64,000 bases of DNA from NCBI GenBank assembly GCA_027605045.1, contig JAQFWX010000017.1, positions 620,001 to 684,000 on the forward strand. Reading direction: 5' to 3'. Every line of letters begins with the position of its first letter. The first letter of the stretch is position 1. Origin of the DNA: Phallus indusiatus (Eukaryota; Basidiomycota; Agaricomycetes; Phallales; Phallaceae). The translations under genes were made by a program, and so were the position numbers. Of this stretch, positions 26,155 to 39,192 are shown one piece after another. The notes under the pieces were generated by a model, which worked only from the letters and a program-made list of their open reading frames with translations, did not search any database and was not told where the DNA came from.

Positions 26155-28286
26155 TCATGGTCCGTCCGTCATAGAAACAAGAAAGCCACAAACAAGGATG
26201 GTTCCTTGAGCATCATATAGTTGTGCCCTTTTATAATAAAACGAGTATCCGTCATCGTGTTCGACATATTGACAACATTCATCGTCGTGTCCAAACAAAG
26301 ACCAAAAGATATCACCATCCCCTACTCCAGATTTTTCAATAGCAGAAAGGAATTTGTCCAGAGGATCTCCGCCGTTCTTTGATATTGTAAGAATCTGGTA
26401 AATCTTTTAAAACAATAAATCGTACCAACTGCGTCCTACAGAAATATACGGTCAGTCATGATAAACCATGGTAGGAATATGATCGCGTGACTGACCAGTC
26501 GTATTCTCCCGCTATGTAATTTCTCCCCGCTGCTGTTACCAAGTCACGACCTTGAGTATACCGCGTAATGTTGGGAGGATCTGGTATAGTAATGTGAGCG
26601 TTGCATCGAAGAGGTCTTCAATCAGCACCACACACAGAAATGATCCGAGCTGATCATTGTAAGATTTACGTAAACGTCTTCGAAATAAGATAGGAACTAT
26701 CACAACTTACAACATGTCAACCTCTGTATTATTCAACATTCCCGACTCTGGATCAATTCCGTCTGGTAGAAAGAATGTATAAAACGCTTATACACGGATT
26801 TTAATTGTATACTCACAAGAGCCATCCACTGAACTCAGTCGTTAGCTTTAAGATGAAAAGAGGTAATAAGCAAGTACAGACTTACAAACTAAATGATTGG
26901 GAGCTAGACTTTTAATCAATTGCGCTATTTCTTTCGTCCAAGCGGGAGGAGCAGGTCCGTCTCCGAAACGAGCGCCGGACAACTCATTTCCTGTCTCCCA
27001 GGCTAATGAATGTGTCAGATATGAAACATAAGAGAGTGACATTAAGTAACCTAGAATGGTGGGATCATCTTTCAGCGCGATTCCGGTGAACTGATTTACA
27101 TGCTAAGAATAAATGAGAATGGAAAATTTTGCAGGTAATTTCAGTATGACTGACGTTTAAATGGTGGGTAATATAACGCTGAACAAGGGTCAGTACTAAT
27201 GAATTGGAGTGATATAATGAGAAGGTGTACTTTGAAGCTATCTACAATCGCGGTTGTGTTGTAGAAAAAAGCCCCAACGTCCGGTGGCGTAATGTTTGCT
27301 CCAGTACCATTGAAAGGAATACCGTGGAATCCAATGAATTGGTATTTACCACCGTTATAGCTAAATTCAAAAGTTGAAACGTAAGAACGGTATTGGATTA
27401 AAATGATCACTTACTAATTATACTAGACATTAAGTATCCAATTGCTAGTTTCAGCCGGGGTAAATCAAACAGAATTATTATACACGCACATTGTCGACAA
27501 GTGGGATGAGTAACTATGAGAGACTTGAGTCGTATAATACAAGCCAACAAGAAAATGTTCACCTTAATTCCGTAAATCCTTGCTGCCAAAATAGCAAAAT
27601 CAATACTTTCATAGGCAGCGTCGTTGAAAACGTCCAAGGATGGTTCGATACTAAGAGGATTGCCAACTGATATTCCCAAGGTATGACTTCGGATCGTTGT
27701 ACCTCTCATCGCCTACACAAGATTAGATTATATATAACGACATTTTAAAGCTTGCATGTACTGACTGAAACAATACCCATAACTTCCATAACTCGTCTTT
27801 TGCTGGGATACGATGGGTCCGGACTACGTAAGATATGAGTTGGTCAGACGAATGCCGGCATTGAACGCTGTGTATCGCAACACGCACATAACATTCTCGT
27901 CCAGACCTAACCAATACGCATTAGCACCAACGATCCGGAAATCTTTTCCGACAAGCTTCAGTTTCGTGTTTTCTCTGCAACAATATAACCTGTTACGGCA
28001 AATCTATGGCTTAAAGAGACATGAAAAACCTTTCAACAAAGTAATTTCTTTTTAATAAGTCTTGTGTGGACGGAAAAGTCGACTCGGGAAAAGTGACGTT
28101 AAGATTGGCCGCGGTGACATTAGCCGGACAGCTTGAGTTGGCCGTAATGACACCGATACGAGGCATAATTAACATATCCAACTGTTCTTCTGTCAAACCT
28201 GTCAATACTAGCTCGGGAATCCGCTCAAAAAGACCCAACGACGCCGAAACTACAGGCAACAACATGAGGAGATACCGGTATTTCAT
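26155..28286 (-). CDS. secreted glycoside hydrolase family 5 enzyme (mannanase-like)
   Basis: Retaining (beta/alpha)8 hydrolase likely to cut beta-1,4-mannan or a related wall glycan outside the cell. The signal peptide is MKYRYLLMLLPVVSASLG. After the N-terminal segment, exons give KLVGKDFRIVGANAYWLGLDEN, PDPSYPSKRRVMEVMGIVS, MRGTTIRSHTLGISVGNPL and EPSLDVFNDAAYESIDFAI. Further on are GGKYQFIGFHGIPFNGTG, DDPTILAWETGNELSG (acid/base Glu in the TGNE motif), NHLVVDGSYGIDPES and FSDHFYPPN. The nucleophile Glu is in YIAGEYDW. The final exon gives GDPLDKFLSAIEKSGVGDGD and FWSLFGHDDECCQYVEHDDG, ending TGA at 26155-26157. A 10-nt exon (26426-26435) is needed next to the nucleophile. GH5 membership is firm; mannan specificity is inferred from overall resemblance. 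Confidence 0.85.
26426..26435 (-). other. 10-nt micro-exon of the GH5 gene
   Basis: On the minus strand this segment follows an AG (26437-26436) and precedes a GT (26425-26424). It completes the Trp codon of EYDW and adds TQL before the exon starting near NGGDPLDKF. Without it the reading frame across the nucleophile region is lost. Confidence 0.65.
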
Positions 28287-29259
28287 GTTGGCAGTAATAA
28301 GCTTAAGCCCGGGTCTCCGTGATTTGAGGATTTGATAGTCTCGAGGTCACCATGTATGAAAGCCTATGACTTTATACATTGCTATCACAGTCACATTCTC
28401 TTGACAGTGCCAACGTGGAGTGGATCACGTTTGAGGTCATGTTCACTTCGGATACGTGGAGACTCGCGCGGAAAAGTTACGGATGGCTTCGAAACGGTTA
28501 CATAAGCCCCAGCGGATGACCTATGGTTTCGACGACGGTTGTTGCTGTTCCAATTCAGGTTCAGAATTCGCAGACCATATGATCATAGGTATTTGAATAA
28601 TTTCTTCTGGACTTTATGCCCCTGGTCAGAAGTTCGACTATCCGACACGGCTTTCTGAAGAATGACGAGAAACTGAATTTGAGTCAGAAGACCCGAATCG
28701 GACAGGTGGAAAGTCTAGTTACAGTGGGAAGATGGTTGGAGGTACCGATGAATAATTTCGTTTGCATGCTTAAGATCTTGCGGTTTTTACAATGTCAGTT
28801 TTGGGTAGAAGCTAAAATGTTCTGGATCTGAAGCAAAAAACGATGATCCTTCGCAGAAGGTCGTGATTAAATCCACTCACCAGAGCAAATTATGAGCTTT
28901 CAATTGCTTTGCGAATCCAGAAACGGATACTCCTCTCAAAGTTCTGGAACAAGCATGTTGAAGCATCCGGACTCAATACGAATTCAGATACTAAGTTTCG
29001 GACTCGGCCGTAGTAAGCAAGATCATCCACAATTTCACTGACAGACTTGTACAGCATCTAGTGGCTATGAGCCTTGAGCTTGAGCTTGAGTTCTTGACAC
29101 GAAAGACGAACGTTAATTATAAACTGGGCCCAATTTGCCTCCGCGATGGTATCGGAAGCTAAGTTTTAAACGAGTCTCGCCGTACCAACAAGGACTCTTA
29201 ACAATATATAAATAAATAAGATAGATAAAGTCTGATACGAAAATTAATCTACACTTCTG
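28287..29259. promoter_or_regulatory. intergenic region upstream of GH5
   Basis: This 0.97-kb gap should contain the GH5 promoter and the 3' end of the GMC gene. No gene or repeat was recognised. Confidence 0.4.
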
Positions 29260-31373
29260 TTAAAGTTTCAAATTCCCAGCATCCTTCTGTATCATGTCAG
29301 AGCATTTCTCAGCCATAGCCACCACCGTCGCTTGAAGGTGGGTCGCAAGAATGCAAGGAAACACGCTCGCATCGACAATCCGCAGACCCTCAATACCATG
29401 AACTCGAAGTTCATCATCGACAACACCAGGAAGGATGTCGTCTTCCGGAGCCATACGACAAGTTGATGTGTAATGATAGAATGAACATCCAGTTTCCACG
29501 ATATGCTTGTCAAGTTCGTCAGGGCTCGTTCCGCTAGGGACATCGACATCTTGAATTGGGTAACCATTAGCTTCTAATCGTTCTTTCAGTTTCAGACATA
29601 GTTTCAGTCCTTTGTGGGCTGCGACGCGGTCACGCGGGTCAGCAAGGAAGTTTGGGTCGACTATGGGGTTTCCGTGTGGATCTTGAGAGCTGAGGCGTAC
29701 GGTGCCTCGAGAGTAAGGTCGTACCGGTGTAGCGCACAATCCCAACCCACCGTCAATGTCTTGGATAGATTTCTTGGATTTATTGTAGTGAAACTGAAAA
29801 AAAAAGCGTTTCAACATAACTAAAGAAAGAAAGAGAACAGAGATCACATACCGCTATTGTCATTAACTCAATGTCTGGTAAAGAGCTGGGATCATTTCTG
29901 TCTATGCTTGTTGGATCCTCGACAAGATTCTCAGAGTCCTCTGAAAGAAGCTCCGAGTTGGCGAATAGAGAGAGTTCGTGCACAGGACATAGAAACATTC
30001 CAGTACCGAATACGAGATACTTGAGAAGCTCCCAAATAGCTCTCGATCGGTATTTCTGTATCACACTGAGAGAGTCTTTGGAAGGCACGTTGTAAGCTAC
30101 CACAAGTCCTAAATGATCTTGCTTTATCTCACGTGAGGCACTAGCTGACAGGAAGGATGACTTGACGTACCAAGTTGCTTCCAACTCCTGGTAAATCTTT
30201 CTTGACTTCAATCCCTAATTCTTCCAAATGTTGTCGAGGCCCGATACCGCTGGCGTTGATACTTTAGTTGCTCGTTAACTGAGGATTAAAAAAACATGTA
30301 TACCTTAACATAAGAATCTGCGGGGTCCCCAATGCACCTGCGCATAGGATGATCTCTTTCATTGCGTGAACAGTTTTTCGACGTAACTGGTTAAGAGTTT
30401 TATCGGTCGATTCGATGACAACACCATTGGCGACCAAATCTTCGTTCCCAGTTTTGAACTCAAGCTGAGTGACTAACGCGTTTGTGCATACATGGAGTCT
30501 ATCTTGCCGACTTGCAAGAACCGAGGCGGGAAGAAATGCAGAGGCTATGTCGGAGCGTCTTCCGCGCATGTCAATATTGTGATCAAGTTTGGCAATACCG
30601 TAAACTGGTTCATGGGGTGAGTTGACATCTGATATGTATGGGAAGCCAAGATCTTTAGCTGCACGAACAGTGCTACAATAAAATCATTATTAAACGATAA
30701 TAAAACATTTGGACAACGACCTACTCGTGAGCACCGGCGAAGACAAATGTTTTGGTATCTCCAGTAATAGAACGATTTTTCCATTCTCCTAATTTGAGAT
30801 GAGACTTAAGGCTGTTTACGGGAAGGAAAAGAAGGCTGAACCGTTGAGGTTGTGATAGTTTTCCACATGCGTTCTATTTGTCGCTCCTTCAGATTTTAAA
30901 AAGTACGGGTAAAGCTCATCATAACTCCAGCCTTTACGACCCTGACGCGTCCACTCGCTGAACTGGCCAGGTAATGCTCTCGTGTAAACCATGCCGTTGA
31001 TTTTAGAGGTACCACCAAAAGCATTTCCAACGACAATATCAGTGGATTTGTTATTCAAAGCCGATTGTGGGGCGGAATCAAACATCTTGCTCCTTGAGCC
31101 ATTTGACAGAAAATCGGAGGATAACAAGGGAGCACGAGATGCCCAGTCTAGTGCTGGTCTTCCTCTTTCTATCACTAGGACTGAAACAGAGGGATTCTCG
31201 CTAAGACGGCTGGCCAGTACACAGCCTGCTGAACCAGCACCTTTTGAGACAAAATATTCAAGACCAACGTGCGCTTATCTTTGACCGAAGAACTTACCGA
31301 TGATGATGTAGTCGTAAGAATCCCTTAACTTCTCAAGCGTGGTGAAAGTTGGCTCTGACTGAAAAGGCCACAT
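29260..31373 (-). CDS. GMC oxidoreductase (choline dehydrogenase/aryl-alcohol oxidase family)
   Basis: FAD-dependent alcohol oxidase or dehydrogenase. The start [17 protein letters not shown] leads to YDYIIIG, which joins across an intron to [18 protein letters not shown], the FAD-binding Rossmann motif. GMC signature 1 is visible as [19 protein letters not shown]. Signature 2-like sequence [13 protein letters not shown] lies near 30330. The C-terminal part has [14 protein letters not shown] sequence ([15 protein letters not shown]), [21 protein letters not shown] with the active-site His, and [11 protein letters not shown]. No signal peptide is apparent, unlike secreted aryl-alcohol oxidases, so an intracellular role is inferred. 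Substrate is unknown. It is divergent from GUP1. Confidence 0.9.
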
Positions 31374-31703
31374 GTAGGAGTAGCAGTAGACTATTGTCGT
31401 AAGGGGAAAAAACTAGAGCGCAACTAGCCATAGCGTAGTAAAAGTAAGCTCCGCATGATCCTCGGTGAACGAATCTTTGTCCGGGCATGAGCGGCGGCGA
31501 CGACTGCGCGACTATGTAAAGCCGGAAAATAGCATCTGGTGTATCTCATTCAATATATATAATCAGTTTTTTTGTCAAAAATTTTGCTTTGAATAAAGCT
31601 CGTCTTGAAGCGGAAAAAAGCGAGAAAAGTGTCAAGAGAAAGTTTAGAAAAATTTAGTTAGCGGCTTACATAAGACACCTACTTCCCACTGGCCAATGCG
31701 CTG
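31374..31703. promoter_or_regulatory. divergent promoter region, GMC oxidoreductase / GUP1
   Basis: 330 bp lie between the two divergent start codons. An AT-rich block (TATATATAATCAG, about 31552-31565) is a candidate core promoter element. Confidence 0.4.
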
Positions 31704-34035
31704 ATGAACGACGAGGTTCGCATCGACATACCTATGCCTACCGACCTCCGTTCCGGACGTCTGGCAATAAACGTTGTAGAGCCTTCTTCATCTGACTACT
31801 CCGATTCATCCACTTTCTTTCAGTATTTCACTTCTTCTTGGCGTCAATGGGGAATCACGAACTTGTCTGTCTCGACGCCGACACAACCAAAGTTTCCGTC
31901 TAACACTTCAAAATCGAGATGGAAAACCCCTGAGTTTATCTTCTACTTCGTTATTATTGCCCTTGTTGTCCCTCAAATGGTGCGGTTACCAATGCGGCTG
32001 AGCGATGGTGCGTGCGGATGTCTTATCTTTTTCGTGCACGTCGTATGATACTCATCACGATCTATACTAATACTAGTATCCCATCCTAATTTTGGTCGTT
32101 ATGCAAGAAAACTATCTCCTGGTTGGATATTCGGTCGACTCGTAGTGCGTGAGGTTCATGATTTGTTACTGGCTCTTTCGTCTTTGACACTTTTGTAACA
32201 CAGGACAACAGTGATAGTCAGTACCGAATCGTCCGAAATAATCTCATTCCACTTACGGCTCTCGCATTTATAATGTGGCTGGCTTCACGTTTATACAACC
32301 GCTTTTCTCGAGCATCATCCATGACCACGACAAAACTCCACCGCATACCCTTTCTCACCTATTTTTCTATCACCGTTATAATCATTCTCCATGGATTCAG
32401 CACACTCAAAATTGCCACCATTTTAACAATAAATTATTTCATTGCACAAATCTTCTGCTCAAAAAATCGCTTCGATAAATTTGGTCCAGCTCTGACATGG
32501 GCGTTTAATTTCGCCGTTCTTTATTTGAATGAGACCTATGATGGTTACCGGTTTGCTAATATACATCCTTCTCTGAGCTATATGGTATGCCTTTTTTATT
32601 GTAAACATACTCAAACCACATACATCTCATTTGTTAGGATGAAATTCATGGCGTTTATCCCCGATGGGAGGTGACGTTCAACATAACCATGCTACGGTTA
32701 CTCTCGTTTAACATGGATTATTATTGGGCATCGCGCAGCGCACATCACCCTGTCGAGGTAATATCTTGTGACATTTTTCAGAAACTTAGTAATTAAAAAC
32801 TTTCTCATTAGATGTCCAAGCTATCAACGTCAAAATTCCGCTCAAGCATTCCACATGACCTCGAGCTTTACAGCTTCATCAACTACATTGCTTATACCCT
32901 TTATACCCCTCTTTTCATCGGAGGACCGATCTTGACATTTAATGACTTTATATGGCAGGTATATTAACTCTTATGACACGATAATAGTTCATAACACGGG
33001 GCTTGACAATTTTTGTTAGCTTCGGCATCCATCCTTAAACGATTCTGAAACATCTCGACCAGCTGTATTCTCATACGCCCTCCGATTCATCTTTACAGCA
33101 CTAACTATGGAGTTTATTCTCCATTACATGTATGTTGTAGCTATCAAAGACACGAATGCTTGGTACGGAGATTCACCGATGGAACTGTGTATGATCGGAT
33201 TTTGGAATCTCATCGTCGTGTGGTTAAAGGTAACTCAACATCAATATTATACAAAATAAAGTAACAGTATTTTCTTTTCCTTTTCAGTTGCTTATATTTT
33301 GGCGTTTTTCTCGTTTGTGGGCTCTCACAGATGGAATTAACCCACCTGAGAACATGGTTCGGTGCATGGCGAACAATTATTCTGCCCTAGGATTTTGGCG
33401 CGGTTGGCATCGAAGCTACAATCTATGGCTTACACGGTATTTTCCCTCTCGTTAATTCTACTTAAGTCGCTTAGTATTATCTTTAGTTACATTTATGTCC
33501 CACTCGGCGGATCCAGTCGACCAATAACTTCAACTTTGCTCGTCTTCACATTTGTCGCTCTTTGGCATGACCTTTCTTTCAAACTATTGGCGTGGGGGTG
33601 GCTCGTGACTCTTTTCATTCTCCCTGAGATCCTGGCACGTCAGATTTTACCTTCGGAAAAGGTAAGTCGCGCACCAAATCTTATGTAGATCTCCAATTTT
33701 CACGTTTCATCGGGCATAGTATGACGACTGTTGGTGGTATCGCCATGTTTGCGCCCTTGGGGCGGCATTTAACATTATGTTAATGATGGTAGCCAACTTG
33801 GTGGGATTCGTTTTAGGGATTGATGGTACTAAATACATGATCTCACGGCTCTTTGACACTAATGAAGGCATGTATTATCCTGTGTTTGGCATTTCTTTCC
33901 AGTCTGCTCATTTTGATTTATTATTAAGGGGTCCGGTCTTTGATCTTTGCTTTCTTTTGTTTGTTCGTGGGTGCTCAACTTATGTTTGAGTACCGGGAGG
34001 AGGAACGTAGAAAAGGGGTTGTGAGGAGGTATTAG
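31704..34035 (+). CDS. GUP1: Gup1-like membrane-bound O-acyltransferase (MBOAT)
   Basis: Polytopic ER protein that in yeast remodels GPI-anchor lipids by adding a long acyl chain. The N-terminal region has [20 protein letters not shown]. Exons then show [77 protein letters not shown] joined to [12 protein letters not shown], and [16 protein letters not shown], which holds the MBOAT histidine. The last exons end in [16 protein letters not shown]. The C-terminal joint near 33860-33925 could not be made with a clean GT/AG pair in phase: reading straight on gives a stop at 33987-33989 (tail [10 protein letters not shown]), while the conserved tail needs another frame. Either an unusual splice or a frameshift is present. 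Confidence 0.88.
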
Positions 34036-34364
34036 TTAGTGCTTTAGAAAATTTCATTGGCAATCGGTCACATCACAGTCAGTACGTGTCCTCAAGAAAG
34101 GCTAATATGTACTTAGAATGACAACAGGAGTACAAACTGACAGTAACGCAGTGGGAGCGTAATGTTTAGTATCAAACGAGTAGATCATGCCATATAAGAG
34201 GAAGGTCATATAATTTATATAAGGAAAAACATAAAGATAATAGGGCATCGGCGTAATAATAAATATATGTGCTGTTATACAGTGATGAATAATATAGCAG
34301 TCATGAGATATAAATATCAAAAAACGATTCGATAAAAGACACCAGATCAAGGTTTGTCCACGAT
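34036..34364. other. convergent intergenic region
   Basis: About 330 AT-rich bases lie between the stops of GUP1 (+) and the secreted protein gene (-). Nothing else was seen. Confidence 0.4.
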
Positions 34365-36907
34365 CTAAACCAGGACTTGAAGGAGACCTCCGATTTGAGA
34401 GGGAAGGGGGCATGAAACGTCACGTTTCTCCAGAGTTTTGGATGCCTCAGAGAGATCTCTTCGAGTCGCACTGACAGTACCGGTACTGCCGCCGGCACCG
34501 AAACATTTCTATGAAAGCAGAGAAGGTCGATCAGAAGTTTGAAAAGTTCTTTTTTAAAAATTCTCACGCTATACAATTGGACACTCAGGGGCGTAGTCGA
34601 GATACCGGGACCACCTTTCAGTGGTCCGAGGTCCCCTTGCATGGATAACGAAGCACCAAATCCAGCGTTAACCAAGATACAAGCTGTGAGGCCTCGTTTC
34701 TCCAGGTCACGAGGATACTCCCTCTCGGTGCTAATCTCCAAAGCACGACTCTCAGTGTTGATCCCCATGGCGTGACTCTCGGTGCTAACAGGCTCCAGGG
34801 CATAAAGGTGATTGCTCCCAATATCCAAAGTAGGAGGGTTATTGCTTTCACTCTTAGCTTCCAAAGCACGAGGATGATCCATCGTGTCGCTAGCCTCTAA
34901 TTCAAGAATTTCGTCCCTCTTGCTGGGGTTGACTTCCTCTGTTAATTCTGCTATCACATTGAGGAAGATGTCCATTTGAGCCTGCGCCTGTCGAAATCCG
35001 ATTTCAGTACGGTAAAAGTCAAAGGGCAAAGGTTGAGCTCACTTGGGCTTTAATAAGGCCACCGCCCATGTTAACACCAAAGGAAAACTATATGGGTCCA
35101 TTGTGAGCGATACTAAATCATTGTAACGAGAAGTGAGACTAGTAACCGTTGGGTAAACATGTCCGGTGAATCCAGCGGTTTCCGGGAATGCAGTGTTGAG
35201 ACTTATATGGACGGCTTTGGAATAAAGAGCATTGGAAGACTGCTTTGACGAAAGGATAGAGAAACATACGGTTCGAAGATTCGACACCAACATCTTGTGT
35301 GGCATTGTGCGGCCAAGTAACTCCGATATTATTCATATTCCATGCGGCAGTAACTTGGGCATTGGCTTGTAGGTCAATGATAAGTTCAGCTCCCGTATAA
35401 AGATCTAGTGAGGGTCCTATTTCAAAAAGTCTACAAACATCTATGAGCACTTCATAGTTTTTCATTGAGGAAGAAACATCTTTTTTTTACCCGGGAAAAT
35501 CCAAGCCTGGAAGTCCCTCGGAAACAACTAACTGTTGGCCACTGTTGAGTGATAGCTATTCCAGAATGAGAAGATTTGGTCCCTTATTGACAGTGATTGA
35601 CTTCACCTTCAGAGCAATTTCCGCGTTAAGAGTTAGAGATGCGGTTCCCGATATAGCTATAATGAGTTATTTGTGAGAATTTTGTAATTACTGTCTTAAA
35701 TAAAGCTGATAGTTTTACTTGCTACCAGCGCCGCATCCGTTATATTAGGCGGTAATAAGCTACCCTGGGAGGTTTTTAGAGTTTAAATGGAAACGAATAT
35801 GAATGCTACCCACCACTATGTGACCACCAAGATGTGCTGATCCGTTCGCAGCCATTGTGCCAGACTAATCACATTATTTAACTCTTTTTACCGATGAAGT
35901 AATCAATCACTCACTATTGTGAGACCAAGAGAAGCGGAATCTTCGCCCCCCAAGCTACAGTTCAAAGTGTGGCTGTAGAGATTCACGGTCTTCGAAAGGC
36001 CGAACGGAAAGACATGGTCTGTGCCTTCGGAGACTGCAAATACACACACGGATTTTGTTACATTTGTTCACAGTCGGAAATGAAGGTAGATTGTCTTACA
36101 TCTTGCTGTGATAGTGAATGTCATGTAAGCATTACGATACGAAAGAGAAATCATGCAGAGAAGAACGAACGCTTTAAAGCTGTATCAGTACTTGTTGTGA
36201 GTGGTGTACTAGTTGTGGACGGCGTATTGGTTTTGGGTGATGCCCCATTGCCTATCGTCAATGCGAAACCCACGTTTCCTCGCCTAGAGCGAAAGTTCGT
36301 TAGATGACAATCGTATACCACTTGTGAAGAATAGACGACTGACGGATCTGAAGAAGGAATTTGTGTGAAACCATAATCTAACACCATAGTATGTACTCCG
36401 TTAGCAGATTGATTAACGGAAATGACCCTGGCAAAGGGCCCTGTTCCGCACTTAAAAATGAAAAATTGTGAATGCGTTGTCTCGCGAGCCTATAGCGAAA
36501 ACTTACATTATCGGGCAAGTGTACAATGGTATTTTCAACACCTCCGGAGAAAAGGTGGTTGCAATGTTGAGTTTGCTCCTGAGTGCCTTCACACGTCATT
36601 TGAACGATATGGGTTCCGTTCTTCCAATTTGGGTCGCATCCTTGAATGTTCCACCCTGCTGAGGGTGTCACATCGCTAAGAAGGTCCGGTGACGCGGACT
36701 AGGAAGGATCAATACATCACACTGCATACTTGAAAGAGTAGAGAAAGGATAATGTACCAAAGTAAGTGAGTGAACTAGCGTATTCACGCTGTCACCTCCA
36801 CTGTGAGTACAGGTTCCCTGGACACAAGGCTGGCTGACACTGGCATGGACAAGACCAGCTGAGGCGGCGAGGAATGCAAGATATACGGTGTTTACCGTGA
36901 AACGCAT
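34365..36907 (-). CDS. secreted beta-rich protein, DUF7223-like
   Basis: Function unknown. The start MRFTVNTVYLAFLAASAGLVHA is a signal peptide. The mature N-terminal part is Cys-bearing (QPCVQGTCTHSGGDSVN, WNIQGCDPNW, CNHLFSGG, DNCGTGPFARV). Then come GKTVNLYSHTLNCSLGG, GLPGLDFPG, GPSLDLYTGAELIIDLQAN, QVTAAWNMNNIGVTWPHNA and FSFGVNMGGGLIKAQ, alternating beta-strand-like blocks. I associate this pattern with an Agaricomycete family of large secreted proteins, DUF7223, from memory. A Glu/Ser/Thr-rich linker with imperfect ALE...STE repeats lies at about 34690-34930. The last exon, after an intron near 34510-34575, reads CFGAGGSTGTVSATRRD and ends QVLV at 34365-34367. Exon borders in the middle third (35480-35960) are uncertain. 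Confidence 0.65.
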
Positions 36908-38172
36908 GATGAACTCGAGCAGAGCGGATGATTGGTATGAGAGTAGACTGGGAAGACACTGGAGCTGTTAGACAACACCAGAGTGAGTTGAAAAATCTAA
37001 CCCGACAAAAGTCTTTCTTTTATATGCAAGTCCAGCCTCTTAGGAAAAACTAGAGTTATACCCATCCCTAGCCAGAAATTGAGCAATTTGATGGAAGTGA
37101 GAAAATTTGGAGATATGTCCGTGTCTCTTTCACTAGCACCACCATCCCCATATGTTTGAATGTATTAGAGTCTGAGATCCGGTACAACACTTTGGGTAAA
37201 GTCACCAATGTAGTGCTCAAACCTATCTATCAGTGGCACGAAAATCCTTTTGACAAAGAATCCCAATAGATGTGTATCACAATTTAACCAATTGGAGAAA
37301 ATCCGTACAGCAATTACATTGTCGAGCCTTTGACTAACGTTGATTAGTACACTAAAACGACAGGAGCTTACCATCCGGGGGACGGTTCCGAATTGAGGAT
37401 GGGTTATGGGATCAGAAACATTGACACCGGGAACCTGTCGTACCTAAGGGCCTAATGATTTTGTCGGAAGGAAGTCGGAAGTGAAAATTCGGATCATTAT
37501 GTGTATAGGGTAAAACGTTCGTGAACCTAGGGAGGGGATGACTTTTGGTGCCACATTGTGATCATGGCCGACTTGCCGAACCTCAATTGTGAACGATATC
37601 GGATCTGAGATAATGTTGGACGGCCGAGTTGTCTGATGGTCCTGCAAGAAATCCTACTAGATATTTTCTGGTCATCAAGACAAATAGTGGTAATCGCTAT
37701 ACGGATCATTTTTGACTCAGGTTAGCTGAGAGAAAAAAGTACCATGGCCCTGGATAAGGGAATGGACAACTGTTAGTAGGTAAAACTCGGGAAAGGAACG
37801 GAAGATGATGGGATTCAAAAAATATCAAATCAGCCTAAATTCATCATCTGCAAATATTTGGAAAGACCTGAATGGGACAGATGCCCTGTTCTTGATCGCA
37901 GTTTTTTGAGCTGTTTTTTATGCTCCTCATTCGTTCTTCTCAATTGACTAATCCGAATTCAATAATGATGTTACGTGCTCCAGGGTAAGACGATGCTGCG
38001 GAAGAAGATGTGAGCGTTCCAAGATATGTGCCTCATGAAGCGGAATTCAATCAGGTGTTCTTCAGTGACAAATGTTGAATGATTATCAAAAACTGATATG
38101 CTAAAAAAAGGTTTTAATAATTGAGTAAAAGAGAATATACAAAAGCATCAATTGTCATGATATAGCAGTTCT
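36908..38172. other. 1.27-kb intergenic region
   Basis: This lies upstream of the DUF7223-like gene and downstream of PNO1. Some minus-strand frames at 37165-37710 look weakly protein-like but no family, start or splice structure could be supported. Confidence 0.35.
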
Positions 38173-39192
38173 TTACAGCGCTCTTTGCTTCATCCGCGCC
38201 CCGACCGTTCTTAGATTGGCGTAGACTTTGCCAGGTGGTGAACCCAAAATTAAGGCTACTACTGCGTCTTTGGCGACTCTTATATTTTGGAAAGATCCTA
38301 AGATGTGTATTTTCCTGCGACATAAAGATTAAGTTTCTTGTGTTAGACATGAAATAAGATGACGTACGTGTCGGCAAGGATAATTCTCGTCCGACTGGTG
38401 TTTTCGATGGTAAATTTTGTTTTACCTTCGTGACCTGCGATTCGGCCTATAGCACGAGCCAAGTGATCACCATGCAGCGTTTTCACGTCTTTGATCTCAA
38501 ACGAGTCCAAGTAGATATCGTCTAGACGCAGCAGCGCCAAAGCATCCTATAGAGCCCCCTGAGAGCCGCAACCAATAAGACAAGAAAAAATGACGAACGT
38601 TAACTTCAAATCCCAACGCATAAGCCTTCACAAAATCAGCTCCTCTTTGTAAAGCTCCGATCTCTTTTGTATGTTTCGAAGTCTTTCAAAACAGTCAGCT
38701 CTTTCAATGGCAACGCAGGCAAAAGAAAAGAGAACCTACTCTAATTTCAACACATCTTCGTACTGTATTCATCCTGACTTGTAGTGCGCACATCTCTGTG
38801 AGAGGACTAAAGATGTTGATCCAATCTTTTTTTAGCGGGGTGAGACGGTGAGGGGGTATTGCTATACGGCGGGTTTCTGCTTTGGCAGTCGACATCTGGG
38901 CGGATGCAGGCAGTGGAGGAAATGCTGGTACTGAATTGGGTGCCTGTATTGCTGAATCATCTATCATCACGTCGTCATCATCGTTGTCGACCACAGTTGC
39001 ACTAGGAGCTGCTTCACTGGGGTTGAGGAATGCGGTTGTGTCAGTCGGGAGCAAATCGTCGTCGTCTTCGTCAATTTGATGTTGAGAGTGAGAATTTTGT
39101 GCTTTTGAAGATTTTTTCTTCTGAGATTGGCGGCTCCTTTTCTTTTCTGATTGCGTCGTCGACGGTCCTGACGTTGCTGTTATTGCCACCAT
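38173..39192 (-). CDS. PNO1: ribosome assembly KH protein Pno1/Dim2
   Basis: Nucleolar RNA-binding factor for 20S/18S pre-rRNA processing; it recruits the Dim1 dimethylase and assists Nob1. The start [14 protein letters not shown] precedes a Lys/Ser- and Asp-rich low-complexity region ([19 protein letters not shown]) usual for the family. The KH part follows: [106 protein letters not shown] and [14 protein letters not shown], ending RMKQRAL with TAA at 38173-38175. Length of about 260 residues fits. The gene is complete, with several short introns. Confidence 0.94.

Noticed and set aside
28616..28831. 71-codon plus-strand frame upstream of the GH5 gene
   Set aside because: No start context, motif or splice continuation; treated as part of the intergenic region.
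37165..37710. Minus-strand frames that look weakly protein-like, possibly an old gene
   Set aside because: No start, splice structure or recognisable family could be assembled.
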